A DNA stretch of 64,000 bases from Arcuatula senhousia (lineage: Eukaryota > Mollusca > Bivalvia > Mytilida > Mytilidae). The position numbers and the translations under genes were made by a program. The notes under the pieces are model-generated. The model ran no database searches. It worked only from the letters and a program-made list of their open reading frames with translations, and had not been told where the DNA came from. The stretch is taken from contig OZ020303.1 in assembly GCA_963971305.1 (NCBI GenBank), positions 34,894,106 through 34,958,105 on the forward strand, given 5' to 3'. This document shows, piece after piece, positions 44,701 to 56,689 of the stretch; within the stretch, counting starts at the first letter, position 1, and every line of letters starts with the position of its first letter.

Positions 44701-47124
44701 CATTGTGGTTTTTCTAAATTGCCGTTTAATTGTGGGCTGTGTCGCGTACACTTATTCCACATCTCTTTATTTTCTATTTGTCATATTCTAGTTTTTGTCT
44801 CGCCTGCGAAGCAGAGCGGGACATAGGTGTTACTTTACCTGCAACGGTGACGGCAGCATTAACTTTTTGAAAAAGTTTTATGAGCACCATATCTCAAGAA
44901 CTATAGGTCATAGGTTGATGAAACTTGGTATGCATATGCCCCAGTAGTAGCTTAGCACAGTTGCATCACCATCTTTTGACCTTGACCTTGATTTTCCGGT
45001 TGAGTGACTTTGACAATTTTCAATACATATAATAGCAATTTTCAATACATATAATAGCAATTTTTAAAACATATAATAGCAATGGAAAAGTTTTGCGAGC
45101 ACCTCCATATCTCAAGAACTATATCTCCGAGGTTGATGAAACTTGGTATGCATATGCCCCAGTAGTAGCTTAGCACTGTTGCATCCTTATCTTTTGACCT
45201 TGACCTTGGTTTTTCTGGTTGAGTGACTTTGATTATTTTTATTGCATATATTTGCAATGTTTAAGTTCTATAAACATCTTTTGATCTCAGAAACTGAAAA
45301 TCCATGTAAATTCAAAATATAGTGGAAGTAAGAAAGAATAATTGTTTCTGATGGTGCCGGCAGGCGAGACATACTTTAGTGTTAACTCTTGTGTTTTGTA
45401 ACTGTTACAATTATCACCTTGTTACACTTTTAGCTGATTGTCCTGCAATTGATTTTGAGACAAAGATGTACAACGAGAGTTTAGACGTCTTAGAACATCA
45501 CATCAAACCATTACGAAGAGTGCCTGGTGTTGTCTTAGAACAGTCCTATCTGAATAAAATGGCTGATGGTCTTAAACCATTAGAAAGTTTAGCATTAGTC
45601 AAGAGTAAGTTTTTTCTCACCATTAGATTATAAAAATTGTTTAACGAATCTCGAATAATAATAATTATTTATTATAGAAAAGTAATGTTAAAAAAAACCA
45701 ACGGCTTTGGATTTCATGGCAGCAAAGATAATTCTTATAAGGAGAAAAAAGTTTTTCTTCAATTAACTTGATAAAGAATATAAAAGGGAGAGATCTAGGC
45801 AAATTTTGCAGAAGATCTGCAAGAAAACAGCAAAGGAGTATGTTTGGAAAGGGCCGAAAACAGTCCTAATTTTCAAATTTGATACAGCTTCAAAATAATG
45901 CTGCTTGAATGGTCATAAGACTAAACTTTTATAAAGCGTCATAAATTGTGCTTGCATTGTTTACTAAGGTGTTCAGTAGAGACCTTTAGATAACTTCTGT
46001 AAAAATCGATATTTTTGACATATGTAGCCATTTTTTTTTTGGTAAAAAATGATGAATATAATGTTGATATTCTGACCAAAATTATTTTTTGCTTAAAATA
46101 TTTACTTTTAAATAAACAATAAATAAACAAAAATCTATGTTGGTCAGAGCATTTGGCCACTTTTGATTTTGGCACAATAATGGTAAAAAGGGGTATAAAA
46201 AAGCGGCAAAAATGAAGATTCTCCTAATTATTTCCATGTTTAGGGTGTCACCAAAATAAACGGCACAATTTTATATGTTAGATATAGGTATTCTTAGGGT
46301 TATTTTCAAAGCATCCATTTAGATTGCTTGAATATGAAAAATCAGCCCAATTACAGGGCCAATAATAGGCCTTTTTGGACATACTCCTTTCCTACTAAAA
46401 GGGTGCTCAAACCCACAATACCACATTGGATATGCCACTGCTACTTTTTTAAAGTTATTTACAATTTATGGCAATTTTGAAATTTTTTCACCTTTTTCGC
46501 TACTTATGTTTTTGATAACTAAGTATTAAAACAGACTAGCATTAAAATATTTCAGTTAAAACTGAATCAGATATAATCTATCTTATTTAATATTTTTGCT
46601 TTATAGATGGAGTGACAAAGGTGACAACAGAAGAAAATGACCCACAAGTGTTCATAAGTTATCAGTGGGACATGCAAGGCAAGGTGGAAGACATCAAGAG
46701 CCTGTTAGAACATAATGGTCTCCACTGCTGGGCAGATATCAACATTACTCAACCTCCAAGAGGTACAAGTAGTAAAAGTACACGTAGTAGTATCACCCAT
46801 CAGCTGGACTCAGGTCACGAAACACTACAGAGTCAGATCCAGAGAAATATGAAAGCTGCGTCAGTCGTCTTGACGTGTCTCACTCCGAAATATCTTCAGA
46901 GTGATAACTGTAAAAAGGACTTAACTTTAGCCGAGACCTTTCATAAGCCAATCGTCCCTGTTTTATTGAGGTTTTCACCTCTTGAGAGTGCTCCTGATCA
47001 AGTGAGGAAGTTATTGGCACGGTATAGTTACATTGACCTGAGTAATGATCGTTTGTATAAACAAAATATTCCTATTGTTCTAGAGAAGGTGAAAAAGTTA
47101 GTGACACATCATGGATACAGTTAG
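38740..47124 (+). CDS. TIR-SAM-TIR-TIR multidomain protein, putative innate immune or NAD-hydrolase signalling protein
   Basis: Four exons in phase: 38740-39858, 42061-42295, 45434-45604 and 46607-47124, giving 680 residues. TIR1 is about residues 83-232 (GIFVSYSPDAGF, AAIIFLSDSYF, Glu161 in VSVYEGK). SAM is about 257-325 (WSPNDLQEWIFKLGV, LLMSLTDQDMINYLGI). A second TIR-like region, split by intron 1, is about 345-450 (DVIYLIYDPTDVRLA, VIVILTDAATLSPFVFHEVL, Glu420). TIR3 is about 521-670 (QVFISYQWDMQ, CWADI, SVVLTCLTPKYLQSDNCKKD, Glu618). Residues 1-80 are low complexity; no signal peptide or membrane segment is visible. TIR and SAM domains act as assembly domains; SARM1 joins them in the order ARM-SAM-SAM-TIR and cleaves NAD, but this order is different. 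Whether any TIR here is catalytic is inference. ATG at 38752 is an alternative start. Confidence 0.85.
40488..40715. mobile_element. Foldback MITE in intron 1 of the TIR-SAM gene
   Basis: AAATATATGTCTGCTTCCTG at the left is matched in inverse by the right end (GGAAGCAGGAATCAAACATA, about 40684-40705), and the inner parts (CTACCCTA phrases) recur on both sides. No coding frame. Confidence 0.55.
40778..41121. mobile_element. Second inverted-repeat element in intron 1 of the TIR-SAM gene
   Basis: ATCAGGCA at 40778 is matched by TGCCTGAT ending at 41121, and GGGTGGCACAT at 40799-40809 by ATGTGCCACCC at 41101-41111. The spacing between the two blocks differs on the two sides by about 11 bases, so one end carries an insertion. 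No coding frame. Confidence 0.5.
44076..44790 (+). pseudogene. Truncated 3' end of an RT retroelement
   Basis: 44076-44195 encodes 39 residues (FYKAHKFKSN, MKNWLQNLLRKGYEMN) ending in TAG that match the C-terminus of the copy ending at 60484. The following 590 bases match that copy's 3' tail in order: GTGTCGGATTTA, TTCTTAGCT-like, AAAAAACTAGTTTAACCCCG, TGTGCCTGTCCTAAGCCAGG, and GTGTCGCGTACACTTATTCC. It is 5'-truncated and lies in intron 2 of the TIR-SAM gene; hairpin-headed repeat D begins seven bases later. Confidence 0.8.
44797..45370 (+). mobile_element. Hairpin-headed repeat, family D
   Basis: The left hairpin 44797-44822 has arm GTCTCGCCTGC, loop GAA, then the complementary arm with two mismatches. 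The body has two copies of a unit of about 217 bp (phrase TTGATGAAACTTGGTATGCA near 44914 and 45131) around three short copies of a CATATAATAGCAATTTT phrase. The right end has GCAGGCGAGAC at 45360-45370, the exact inverse of the first arm. No coding frame. Confidence 0.75.
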
Positions 47125-50100
47125 TCATTGTATAAAATTATTGAATCTATGGGGGTGACTGTAACATTGGGGGGATATTTGAAAAACAGTTTTTAAAATT
47201 GACCATTTCATAAAATAATTTGATCTAATGAACATGATCAAGGACCAATTAAAAACAAGTAAATCTTATATGTAACTGACATCAACATTTAAAAAAGGTT
47301 TTGTTGTTGTAAACTCTTTATTATGAATTTGTAGGTAATGATTTAATTGTTGGTAATGTGAAAATATATAATTCAATTCATACAATTTCTTTAAATCTGC
47401 TACCAAAAATCAAATCTCCTTGCACTTCTAAAAAGACATGGTACAGTAAGGGCCATATTTGGCCCCCTATTTTATGAAAAAAATTAATCTTACATAATTT
47501 ATGGAAATGCACTTCATATATGGAGTAAAATGATTCAAATTTATGAGTATGCTTTCAATTTCCAATTATCTTCTCAATATTTCAATTTTATAGACCCCTT
47601 AAACAGGGTAAAATCAATAAAATTGAGAAAAATGTTGATTTTTAGCATACATGACCCAGGGATTTCTTAACTGGTCTAGACTTAAAATTAAGTGAATTTT
47701 AGTTTTCATTAAGAAAATGGCTGGGTCAAAATAGAAAAAAATGGCCTAAAATTTGTCCAATTTCAGCCAATTGACAGAAATCTTACACATTTTGTTTGCT
47801 TTAGGACCCTGTCTTTCATCAATATCTTATAATATACTTTTAAAAAATATTAGAATAAGTTTTTACATTCACTTGAACTTCTAAATAGCATAGGAAATCT
47901 GTTCCATAACAACTTTGAGTTTTTTAGTCATAGAAGGGGCAAAATATGGGCCTTACTGTACCTTGTCCTTTACAAGGAATTACATGTGTTTTCAACATTT
48001 GAGACTTCCCATCTACTCAAGAATCTCTGTGTATTGTCTATTAGGCTTGTCACAGACCCACTCTTAGGGTTCATGTTACATAATTGACTTCACAAGAAAT
48101 CATGTGCCATTATCTTTTCACAATAAGTGTTCATATTAGCTGAGAATACAAAAGTAGAAAATGACCCTTGTATATACATGTAAGTGTAAGTGTTCAGTGT
48201 TGTAGAAAACTGCATAGCTAAATCAATTCTTAAAAATAATACAAGACGAACAAAGAACGTGAAAAAATTCAATGTATTTTCTTGTTTTATTCACTTTGTT
48301 CCTATTTATAAGAAGAAACAAGATAACAAGAAAGAAAAATAAAGAGTTATGACCCTTATGTTTTCATATACTGGTTAAAAGGAATATGTATCCTTAAATG
48401 AAAATGATATTTTAATATATTAAGTATTAAATGTTGTGATACATATATTGTATTAGTTGTTATTGTATTGCCCCATTTACAATGTACAATTATATTATAA
48501 TTGTCTCCCCTTGCATCTGTGATGTGAAGAATATTGTCTGTGATAAATTACCTCAAGCTTTATTTGTATTTTATTTTTTATAATCATTTTTGATGATGTT
48601 TTTGATAATATCTGTGTGTAATATATATTTTCAAATGAAGAAACTTCCAAAAATGAAGTATTATATTGTGAACAAGCAATAATTGATCAAAAAATTGAAA
48701 ACCATGTTTTTTTCTGCTCTTCATATAAAAGTTTCAATAGCCCCATAATTTCTGATGATTTTAATAATTTAAATCTACAACAAGCTATTTTATTTTTATA
48801 AAGAACTCTGTTGTAAACTTAAAAGAAAAATATCAGATCAATGCTTATCTTAAGAAAATGTTAATGACGTCACCAGCATTCTTATGTATGTAAGTAGTAG
48901 AAGAAAGAGACTTTTTATCTTGGTATTTTTTTACTGACAAATGACTATAAGTATTTATAATCCAGAGCCAATTTTAACAATGAATACACTATTAAAAATA
49001 TGCAAAATGTTTCAGGCCAAAAAAAATATACCATTTGTATAAAACATAAATTAAAGCCAAACTTTTTTTGAAAACAACAGTTTTTGTAGATTTTTTTTTA
49101 TAATGAATTTGATCAACTGAGTTTATGTTGTTATGTCAATAACAATTAAATCCTGTTTTATATATGTTAAGGATACATTTTGGAGAGTTATTTGTTATAG
49201 AAAAAAAAATAAAATCATGAATGAATTTAACTTTGTGCAGACAAGATTGGTTATTATAACTAAGGCCCAACAAAGGTGTTAGTATATATAAATGGTTCAT
49301 GGTCAAGGAAGTGGCAACAGCTATATTGAAAATTTCAGCTTATTTGGATATGCTTACAACAACTGGGATTCTAAGAAAATGAGTTTATAAGGTTATTCAA
49401 TAGTTATGAATATTAAAAATTTCTGCTTAGGTGCTTATCATATAGTAAAATTATTGACAAGAGGACAAAATGGTGCTTAAAAGAATGGAAACTTATTTAT
49501 TTTATTAACTAACACAGGAATACATTGTATAGATGGACAAAAACTGCCAATTTAGTGTTGTATATTGATATTAAAAATCAAAAAGTTAAGTGAGACATTG
49601 TAGTTGCTATCTTAATCTACATTTTATAGAATTATTAAAGAGAAATAATTATTTAGTTGATAAGTTTGGTTTTTTAGTATGTTAAATTTTGTTTGTTAAG
49701 GTTATCTTGTATTCAGAACATATTTTTAGATCAGAACTTTGGTTTGTCAGTGTTAAAGTGACACATGTCAGGTAAGGTTTTGTCTAAGCTTTTTATTTTT
49801 TTTACCCTGCAGATTATATGGTTGTTGCCAAACATTTTGTTGCTATTCAGTATTGTAGTATTGCTACTTTGTTATGGTCAAGGTACTTTGATATCACAAA
49901 AATATTTACATAAGAAAAAGCATACCTTTGTTAATGATAAACTGTTGTATGCATCACCTTCAGTCCTTCTGCAATGATATGTCAAGCTTTGACCTTCTTT
50001 GTTAAGGGTCAAGGTAGAAGATTATAAGGTCAAAGGCGGATTTTGGTATGACATGCTTGGTGTAAACCCTCCTGTTTGGCAGAAAAATTTGGTTTAAAAC

Positions 50101-50790
50101 TGTAATTGATTCAAGAGGTGCCAGAAGTTTTTGTTTAACAATGGTGTGCTGACTTTTTGAAAATTTCTAGATCTGCCACAGAAGGGTTAAGCTTAACACT
50201 GTTCAGAACTTTGTAAATGTTTTTGTTAAAAAGTACCTTGACTAAGTTGATCTCTTGTTTTCTGTAGAGAAATATTATATGAATATGTTACCAGATATGT
50301 GCATTATGTAAATACATATATGTGTGTACAATGTACATGGTACTTTTGGTTTGAAGTGTGCAGGTTATGGTGTGTATACACTATGTAAACATTCACAATA
50401 TTGAAAATGAAAATGGGATAAGGGACTTTTTGTGATTTTTCTTGCTCATTTAAATAATTGGAAATGTATCTTGTTTTCCTGTATCAATTGATTGGATCAT
50501 AATATCACATCACTCAGAATTACTTGAATATTTTGTTTATTTGCATTATGTTTTATGGAAAACCATTTTACATTCTAACTTTTAATTTGATTCATTTTGC
50601 TATAAATTTTACAATATCTATGTACCAAGAGTATTGGATGTGATTTAACCATATTTTTACTTGGTGACTGAGTCAAGCAATACCAAACAAATATCTTTTA
50701 TTTTGTTATTTATACCAGATAGAATTTATTCTGTTATGAAAGGATCAAATAAATATATAAAACACTGATTTAATTTGTATTCTTAGTAAA
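47125..50790. other. 3' UTR of the TIR-SAM gene and intergenic sequence
   Basis: AT-rich, no supported gene. AATAAA signals occur at about 48338 and 50744; which one ends the transcript cannot be told. 50790-51000 is a dispersed repeat with phrases shared with 34850-35060 (TATCTCGTAAGC-like, GGAGATAATT, GAATTCAAAATATGAAG). Confidence 0.45.
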
Positions 50791-51033
50791 AAATTGTTAT
50801 AACCATGTCTGTCCATCCATCTGTCTGTTACATATCTTGTAAGCTCAACTCTTCCCTAAACTGCTATATGGATTATGTTGAAACTTGATATGAAAGATTA
50901 AATAAATCATATGAAGATTAGATTTCAGGGAGATAATTCGAGTGAAGTTTGATTTTGCAATATAGAATTCAAAATATGAAGTAGGGGATATACTTTGTGA
51001 GCTCCCTCACTTGTTTTATTTTTTGGCTCACCT

Positions 51034-51335
51034 TACCCCAGTTATCAGTGTCAGTGTCTGTCTCAGCATCCATTTACAGAAGAATGGTTCAGTTCCATAT
51101 CCAATTACTGACAAGAGCCACATCAATCATATTGGTATGATAGATGCACCTAGTGATGTTAAGCACAATGCATGCTTTGGATGCTGGCTGGGACCTCCAT
51201 TTTCTGCATGAATGTCCACTTACAGAAGAATGGTTTAAGTCCATTCTAGCTTATTGACAAGTTACACATCAAAAATATAGGTATGGCAGGTGCACCTTGG
51301 ATTTCTAAGCACCATGCATCCTTCAGATCTTGACT
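51034..51335 (-). repeat. Two reversed copies of the 147-bp unit
   Basis: Two diverged copies (about 51070-51180 and 51210-51330) read on the minus strand match the array at 52975-53600, with the phrases AGCATCCAAAGCATGCATTG, CACTAGGTGCATC and CATTCTTCTGTAA. The two arrays face each other across 1.6 kb that contains the LINE fragment at 51951. Confidence 0.7.
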
Positions 51336-51950
51336 TATAGATGTATGCTCTTTATATTTTAGATATGGTGTACTTGTACATGAGATTACTTCTCATGTGT
51401 ACGCTTTGTTTATAACCATTATCTAGATTTATGTAAATTCTAAATGCCTCCATCGTAGTTTTGCCCTTAGCTATACTTATTTGGATTTTGTTTTGTTTGA
51501 TGCATGTTAAACATCTTTTGAAATGAAGGTTTGGTTTCTAGTGCTGCTGATGAGGAATAATTTTTCGAAATGGTCATATAGCTCAGAAAAATTAATTGCA
51601 GTTGGAGTAAACATATGTGTTATGGTCTCATGTTCATTTACTCCATAACTACATCTACATCTACATGGTACAAAACACTGTCTTTGCAGACCATTACGTT
51701 TCGGAATACTAAAGGGCAGGGGCGTCGGTGGTAAGAAATAAAGTTATGAACTGATAAGAATAAGGAGTAGCAAGCTTAGCTGAACTGGAAGAGAAAGATA
51801 GAATACAAAGGATAGAAGCAAATACCGTATTGCATTTTCGGTCCTTCTGATTAGACCAATCCGGCTACTGAAGCGGCCCCTGGGCATACACCTAACCGGC
51901 ACAGCTCTAATCTTCATTAGGACTTACTTACAATACGGACCCAAAGCTGA

Positions 51951-52371
51951 CTAATAAGTGACAGATGAAAGCCCCCGCTTGAAAGATACCAAGTCGGGAG
52001 TCTCAGCAGTAGTAGCTGTTAGCTGGTTCCAATGTAGAATGGTTGTTGGGAAGAAGCTGTATTTGAAGACGTCGGATCTGGTGCGGTATTGCTGCATCTT
52101 CTTGGAGTGGTTTGACCTGGTTCTTCCTATGGTTGGTATTAGATAGTCAGATGATATCTTGTAGAACATTACTAGTTGGATCTTAGTTCTTCCCGACGGT
52201 ATGGGTTCCATATTGAGGCGCAGTATTCGAGGTTAGGTCTAACGAGGGAAAAATACGCTGCTGCTTTATTGTCTTTACTTGTAATCTTCAAGTTGCGCTT
52301 TAGAAAACCAAGCATGCTGTTTCCCTTCTTAACTATCCGGTCGATGTGGTTATTCCAGGATAGGTTGTAGC
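51951..52371 (-). pseudogene. Broken LINE reverse transcriptase C-terminus
   Basis: On the minus strand 52371-52176 reads LSWNNHIDRIVKK, GFLKRNLKI, SLVRPNLEYCASIWNPYR and then a stop; 52211-51951 in another frame continues with KIQLVMFYKI, RTRSDVFKYSFFPTTILHWN and ends at TAA. The order is that of the thumb and C-terminal parts of the LINE at 1-942, so it is one RT gene broken by a frameshift and cut at its 5' end. The tail probably runs to about 51830. Confidence 0.8.
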
Positions 52372-52974
52372 TGAGGTCAACTACTGTTTGCTATTTCGAG
52401 CTGGTGGCTTTTCAGGTGGTAATTGTAGGTGATATGTTTCTTCGATATCCTTTTATGAATTATTTGACTTGATGACCACTTAAAGGTTAGAAATAATAAG
52501 CCTGCTTATCGTTAATGAATCCTATCGATGTGAGCTCGAGTACCACAATGGCTGTCATTTGGATTGCTGTATATTGAAACTTCCTTCAATTTTTTTTTAT
52601 CTTTGCTATTTGAAGGGATAACTTGACTTGATAGGCATATCCTCTGTTTTTAGTGTTTCCCCAGTAAACCAATATATGACCACCATAGTGAAAAAAGTAA
52701 GCCTTAATACCTTTTTTAAGTGACCTCTGAAGGTAAACAAAAAATAAAGTTGCTATACGGTAGTTAAAGTTTGACCCCCGTATAAATACTATAAAGTTCT
52801 AGATTGGTTAAACCGTGTATGAATGCTTATGCCCATGTACTACACAGACACAACTACAACATTTGTCCATTGACCTTTAAAATCTGGTTCGGAGACTTAA
52901 TGGAAGCATCATTATACAATTTCTTGAGAATTATAGATCATAAGCATTCGGATACTTATATTACTTATAATTGT

Positions 52975-53949
52975 TATTAGCAGGAATGAACTTTAATCAT
53001 TCTTCTGTAATTGGTCATCCATGCGGAAAATAGAGGCCACAGCCAGCACCTGAAGCATGCATTGTGCTTAGCATCACTAGGTGTACCTACAATACCAATA
53101 TGGTTCATGTGGCTCTTGTCAGTAAGCAGGAATGGACGTTAACCATTCTTCTGTAAGAAGTCATTCATGCGGAAAAATTAGGTCACAGCCAGCATCCGAA
53201 GCATGCATTTCTCTTAGCATCACTTGGTGCACCTACCGTACCAATGTAGTTGATGTGGCACATGTCAGTAAGCGTGAATGAACTTCAAACATTCTTCTTT
53301 AAATGGTCATCCATGCGGAAAATATAGGTCACAGCCAGCATCTGAAGCATGCATTGTGCTAAGCATCACTAGGTGCACCTACCATACCAATATGGTTCAT
53401 GTGACACTTGTCAGTAAGCAGGAATGGACTTTTACAATTCTTCTGTAAGAAGTCATTCGTGCGGAAAATGTAGGTCACATCCAGCATCCGAAGCAAGCAT
53501 TGTGCTTAGCACCACTAGATTCACCAACCATACCAATATGATTGATCAGGGATCACCACAGTCCAAAATCCAAGGGTGGTGCAGGTCCAACGATGATTCT
53601 TTTCCTTACTCATTAAAATTTCAGTGACATTTTTTCATTCATAATAGTGTTATCAGTTAATGTTTTTGTTTTCCCACTTGTGTTTTTTTTTTAAGAGTTA
53701 CAACATACATGTATTTTGTATTTGAAAACTTCATTGTTTTAGGAATGAAGACAAACTTTAGTATAAAGCTTAAAATTTAAGGGTGTGGGACACAAATTCA
53801 AGAGTGAAGGAGCACCACTCTTGAACCCTGTTGATATGACACTTGTCAGTAAGTGAGAATGTGAAAATATGGGGATTTGGGACGGACAGATGAACGGACG
53901 AAACTACCAGAACACTTTATGTCCCTCTACTTTCGTAGGCGGGGCATAA
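52975..53949 (-). mobile_element. Hairpin-headed repeat, family F, reversed
   Basis: Read on the minus strand it starts with a hairpin at 53949-53917 (arm TTATGCCCCGCCTAC, loop GAAA, then GTAG and complement). A GTCC-type simple run follows (53880-53905), then about four tandem copies of a 147-bp unit (starts near 52979, 53119, 53266 and 53413, plus a partial at 53848). The left boundary on this strand is uncertain. No coding frame. Confidence 0.7.
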
Positions 53950-56382
53950 AAAATGAGGGGAGGGGATCAAAGCAACAGCACTTGGGTGATATAGAAACCT
54001 TGCGAGTTAAGAAAAATGAGCCGTGTAAGAAATCAAATTGTAACGTTTAGTTTTCGTCACGCATAAAGGCTTATGTCGGTACATAGAAACAAGGACAGAT
54101 CGGGGGCTATTACCTATGATTTAAGGTATACTTGTGCCATTGTCCTGCTCTGAACCGGACCTTGTTAGACACGAACCATTTTCATACGATTGCGGGGGGG
54201 GGAGGGGATTATGTAACCTGATATTATAATTTTTTCTGTCCAGATCAAAGTTACATTTTTTTCTACCCAAAGCAAAATCATGTTTTTTTATTCCAGATAA
54301 ATTCAGAAAATTATTTTTTTTTTTTTACATTTGTTTTTCTATTCGTAAACAGATCTTTTATCAATTGTGTGAATAAGGCCAGTTCTTGGACTAAGTTATT
54401 CTCATTGAGAATACATTTATATTCAACCTCTGTTCTGTTAGCTAGGCGCGTACGCCGTAGATGCCCCAAATGTTGTGAGTTCGATCCTCGCTGAGGGCAC
54501 TAAAAAAAAATCAAAATCTGTTTGTCAGATGATTTTCAGGGTCTAAGGTCAATAGTTTCGGAATAATCAGTTATGGAAATATTTATCCCTCGGTTAAACA
54601 AACTGATGGACCAGTCTAAAACATTACACCCTTCTCATCTTCTTGTATGGGTTTAATGCAACAATAGTGTGTATGTATAATATCTATAATAGGTTATAAT
54701 AATTACATTGCAAGGTCTAAGAAATGAAATGCAACTTTTAATTATTGGGAGGCATACAGCAGAGGTTTATACCATATTAACAGAACAAAACTGTCTAGGT
54801 ATGCATGTACTAAACTTTTCAAAAGTAATAATATTTCGTAGCACATTTTAATTTCAAAATTTGAAACTGTTGCAAAAGGCAATGATGAATTAATAAGTTG
54901 ATGTATCCCCGAGCGAAGCGAGGCAGAAAAAAAATCAGGGTTTTATCATTTGGGTTCAAAGGATTATTATTATTATTTTTTTAAAATTTATTTTATTTTA
55001 ATTTATTTTTTTCCAGCTACATTAGGAGCATTTTTATTTTTTTTTCTATAAAATTGGAATTAATATTTTTTGGACAACAATCCCAGCCCCCAAAAAGAAA
55101 ATGGTTCGTGCCTTATGGCAGCAAGAAAATTGTAAAACAACATACCCTGTTATGCCAATGGACAGTATAAACCCTACCCTTTTATGGCCATGTCAATATT
55201 TTATATCTTGAAGCCTGAAAAAAGAAAGAGACAAAATATTGCGGCACACTCATGTAATTGATTTTTTAGGAAGTAACCCCCCCCCCCGGGTCAGATCTCA
55301 CATACAGTTAACTATACACGAAAAGGGGGTCCAGATCAGTTATGTCGAAAATCTACAGGAAAATTGAGGTATAATTTATATGGGGTTTCCGATACTGTAA
55401 CCAACCTTATAACCACTAACCTCTAACAAACATTTTTTTGCAAAAGTATACTTTCGGATGATGTTTTGGCTGTTATTTAATTATAAATAAATGTAAATAA
55501 ATTTAAACAGTAGTTTAATTTATTGGTTTTTTGTTGATGTTAAAAAAAAGAAGAAATATATGTTTCTAGACTAATTTGGAGGGTCATAATTTAGGACGCC
55601 ACAATGCGGCATGCTGACATTGTTGTTTTGTTTTTTTAAATAATTTGAAACAATTATGATATATATATTTGAAACACCATGAATCACGAAGGCAATGTAA
55701 TAATTAGTTTAAAAAAAATAATTGTCACTGGTTGTTATAGACCCCCCTTTATAGAGCTTGCAAAATGTCACAGAAAGTGCCTGTTGGATTTTATTTTTTT
55801 TATTGGAACTATATAATCATGTAGGGATTCAGTTGATATATATGCCGTTTCAAACCCTAAAGTTCCATATTTTAAAACCTAGATAGAAAATCTTCAATTT
55901 GTATCATTTGTAACAAGAGAGCATGAAATACTTTACAAAATCGATATGTCCACCACTAGCAATCATACCATACAGTCAGACACTGTACCTCTGGACCTAG
56001 CTCAGCACTTGCTATTAAACCTACTATGATGGGGAACAATCCCATTACATCCCCCTCTTCAAGAGTCATCACTCTTAACACAACTAACACTTGTTAGTAT
56101 TCCTTCTAACCACAGGTTTTTTAGTTGATCATCAAATGTAACCATAGAACATGAAATACTTTACAAAATCATCATGTCAACCACTATGACCACATATTTT
56201 CTTTCAAATTCATTAGAAATTGAAGAAAACAATTTTCCAAAAACATCTGGAATTACAGTTTTCATGTGGTCCTTTCCTGTGATATCACAATGTGGTTTGT
56301 TCAAAAAGGGGTCATGCTTTTTTGCAGATTTTCTGATTAATAGCTTTTTCCAAATACTTCTTAATTTTTATTAAGGTTGAAT
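53950..56382. other. Intergenic, no gene seen
   Basis: 54430-54530 has a good polymerase III B-box-like sequence (GAGTTCGATCCTC at about 54477) followed by a poly-A stretch and may be a SINE remnant; the A box is poor. 54905-55270 contains low-complexity T and A runs. About 55915-55985 and 56140-56200 are diverged direct repeats (phrase ATGAAATACTTTACAAAATC). Confidence 0.4.
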
Positions 56383-56558
56383 TCAATCTATCACCAGAGG
56401 GAGCATCTATCAACACTGACCTCTATACTATCACGCTAAGGATTGTGGGTAATATCCCCGAATTCGGGGATTGCATATCATTAAAATATTTCCCATGATC
56501 CTTAGCGCGATAGTATAGAGGTCAGTGTTGATAGACGCTCCCTCTGGTGATAGATTGA
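56383..56558. mobile_element. Palindromic foldback MITE with 8-10 bp target duplication
   Basis: The arms (left about 56383-56445, right about 56496-56558) are near-perfect inverses, starting TCAATCTATCACCAGAGGG and ending CCCTCTGGTGATAGATTGA, with only two or three differences over about 60 bp. The centre has TCCCCGAATTCGGGGA. GGTTGAAT flanks both sides (56375-56382 and 56559-56566), an 8-bp target duplication, or 10 bp (AGGTTGAATT) if the ends are set one base inward. 8-10 bp duplications fit hAT- or MULE-type transposases. Confidence 0.85.
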
Positions 56559-56689
56559 GGTTGAATTAGAATGGGAACCATATTGTATTTAAAGCTTTGA
56601 GGATGTAAAACTTGTTAATCCCTAAATGTTATGCAAATGACCAAGCCTGATATATATAAATACATCTATAACTAGGGCTGATAATCAAA

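Noticed and set aside
51958..52370. Forward-strand frames at 51958-52146 and 52176-52370
   Set aside because: They are shadows of the minus-strand LINE RT fragment.
54430..54530. tRNA gene
   Set aside because: The B box is good but the A box is poor and no cloverleaf with an acceptor stem can be formed; a SINE remnant is more likely.
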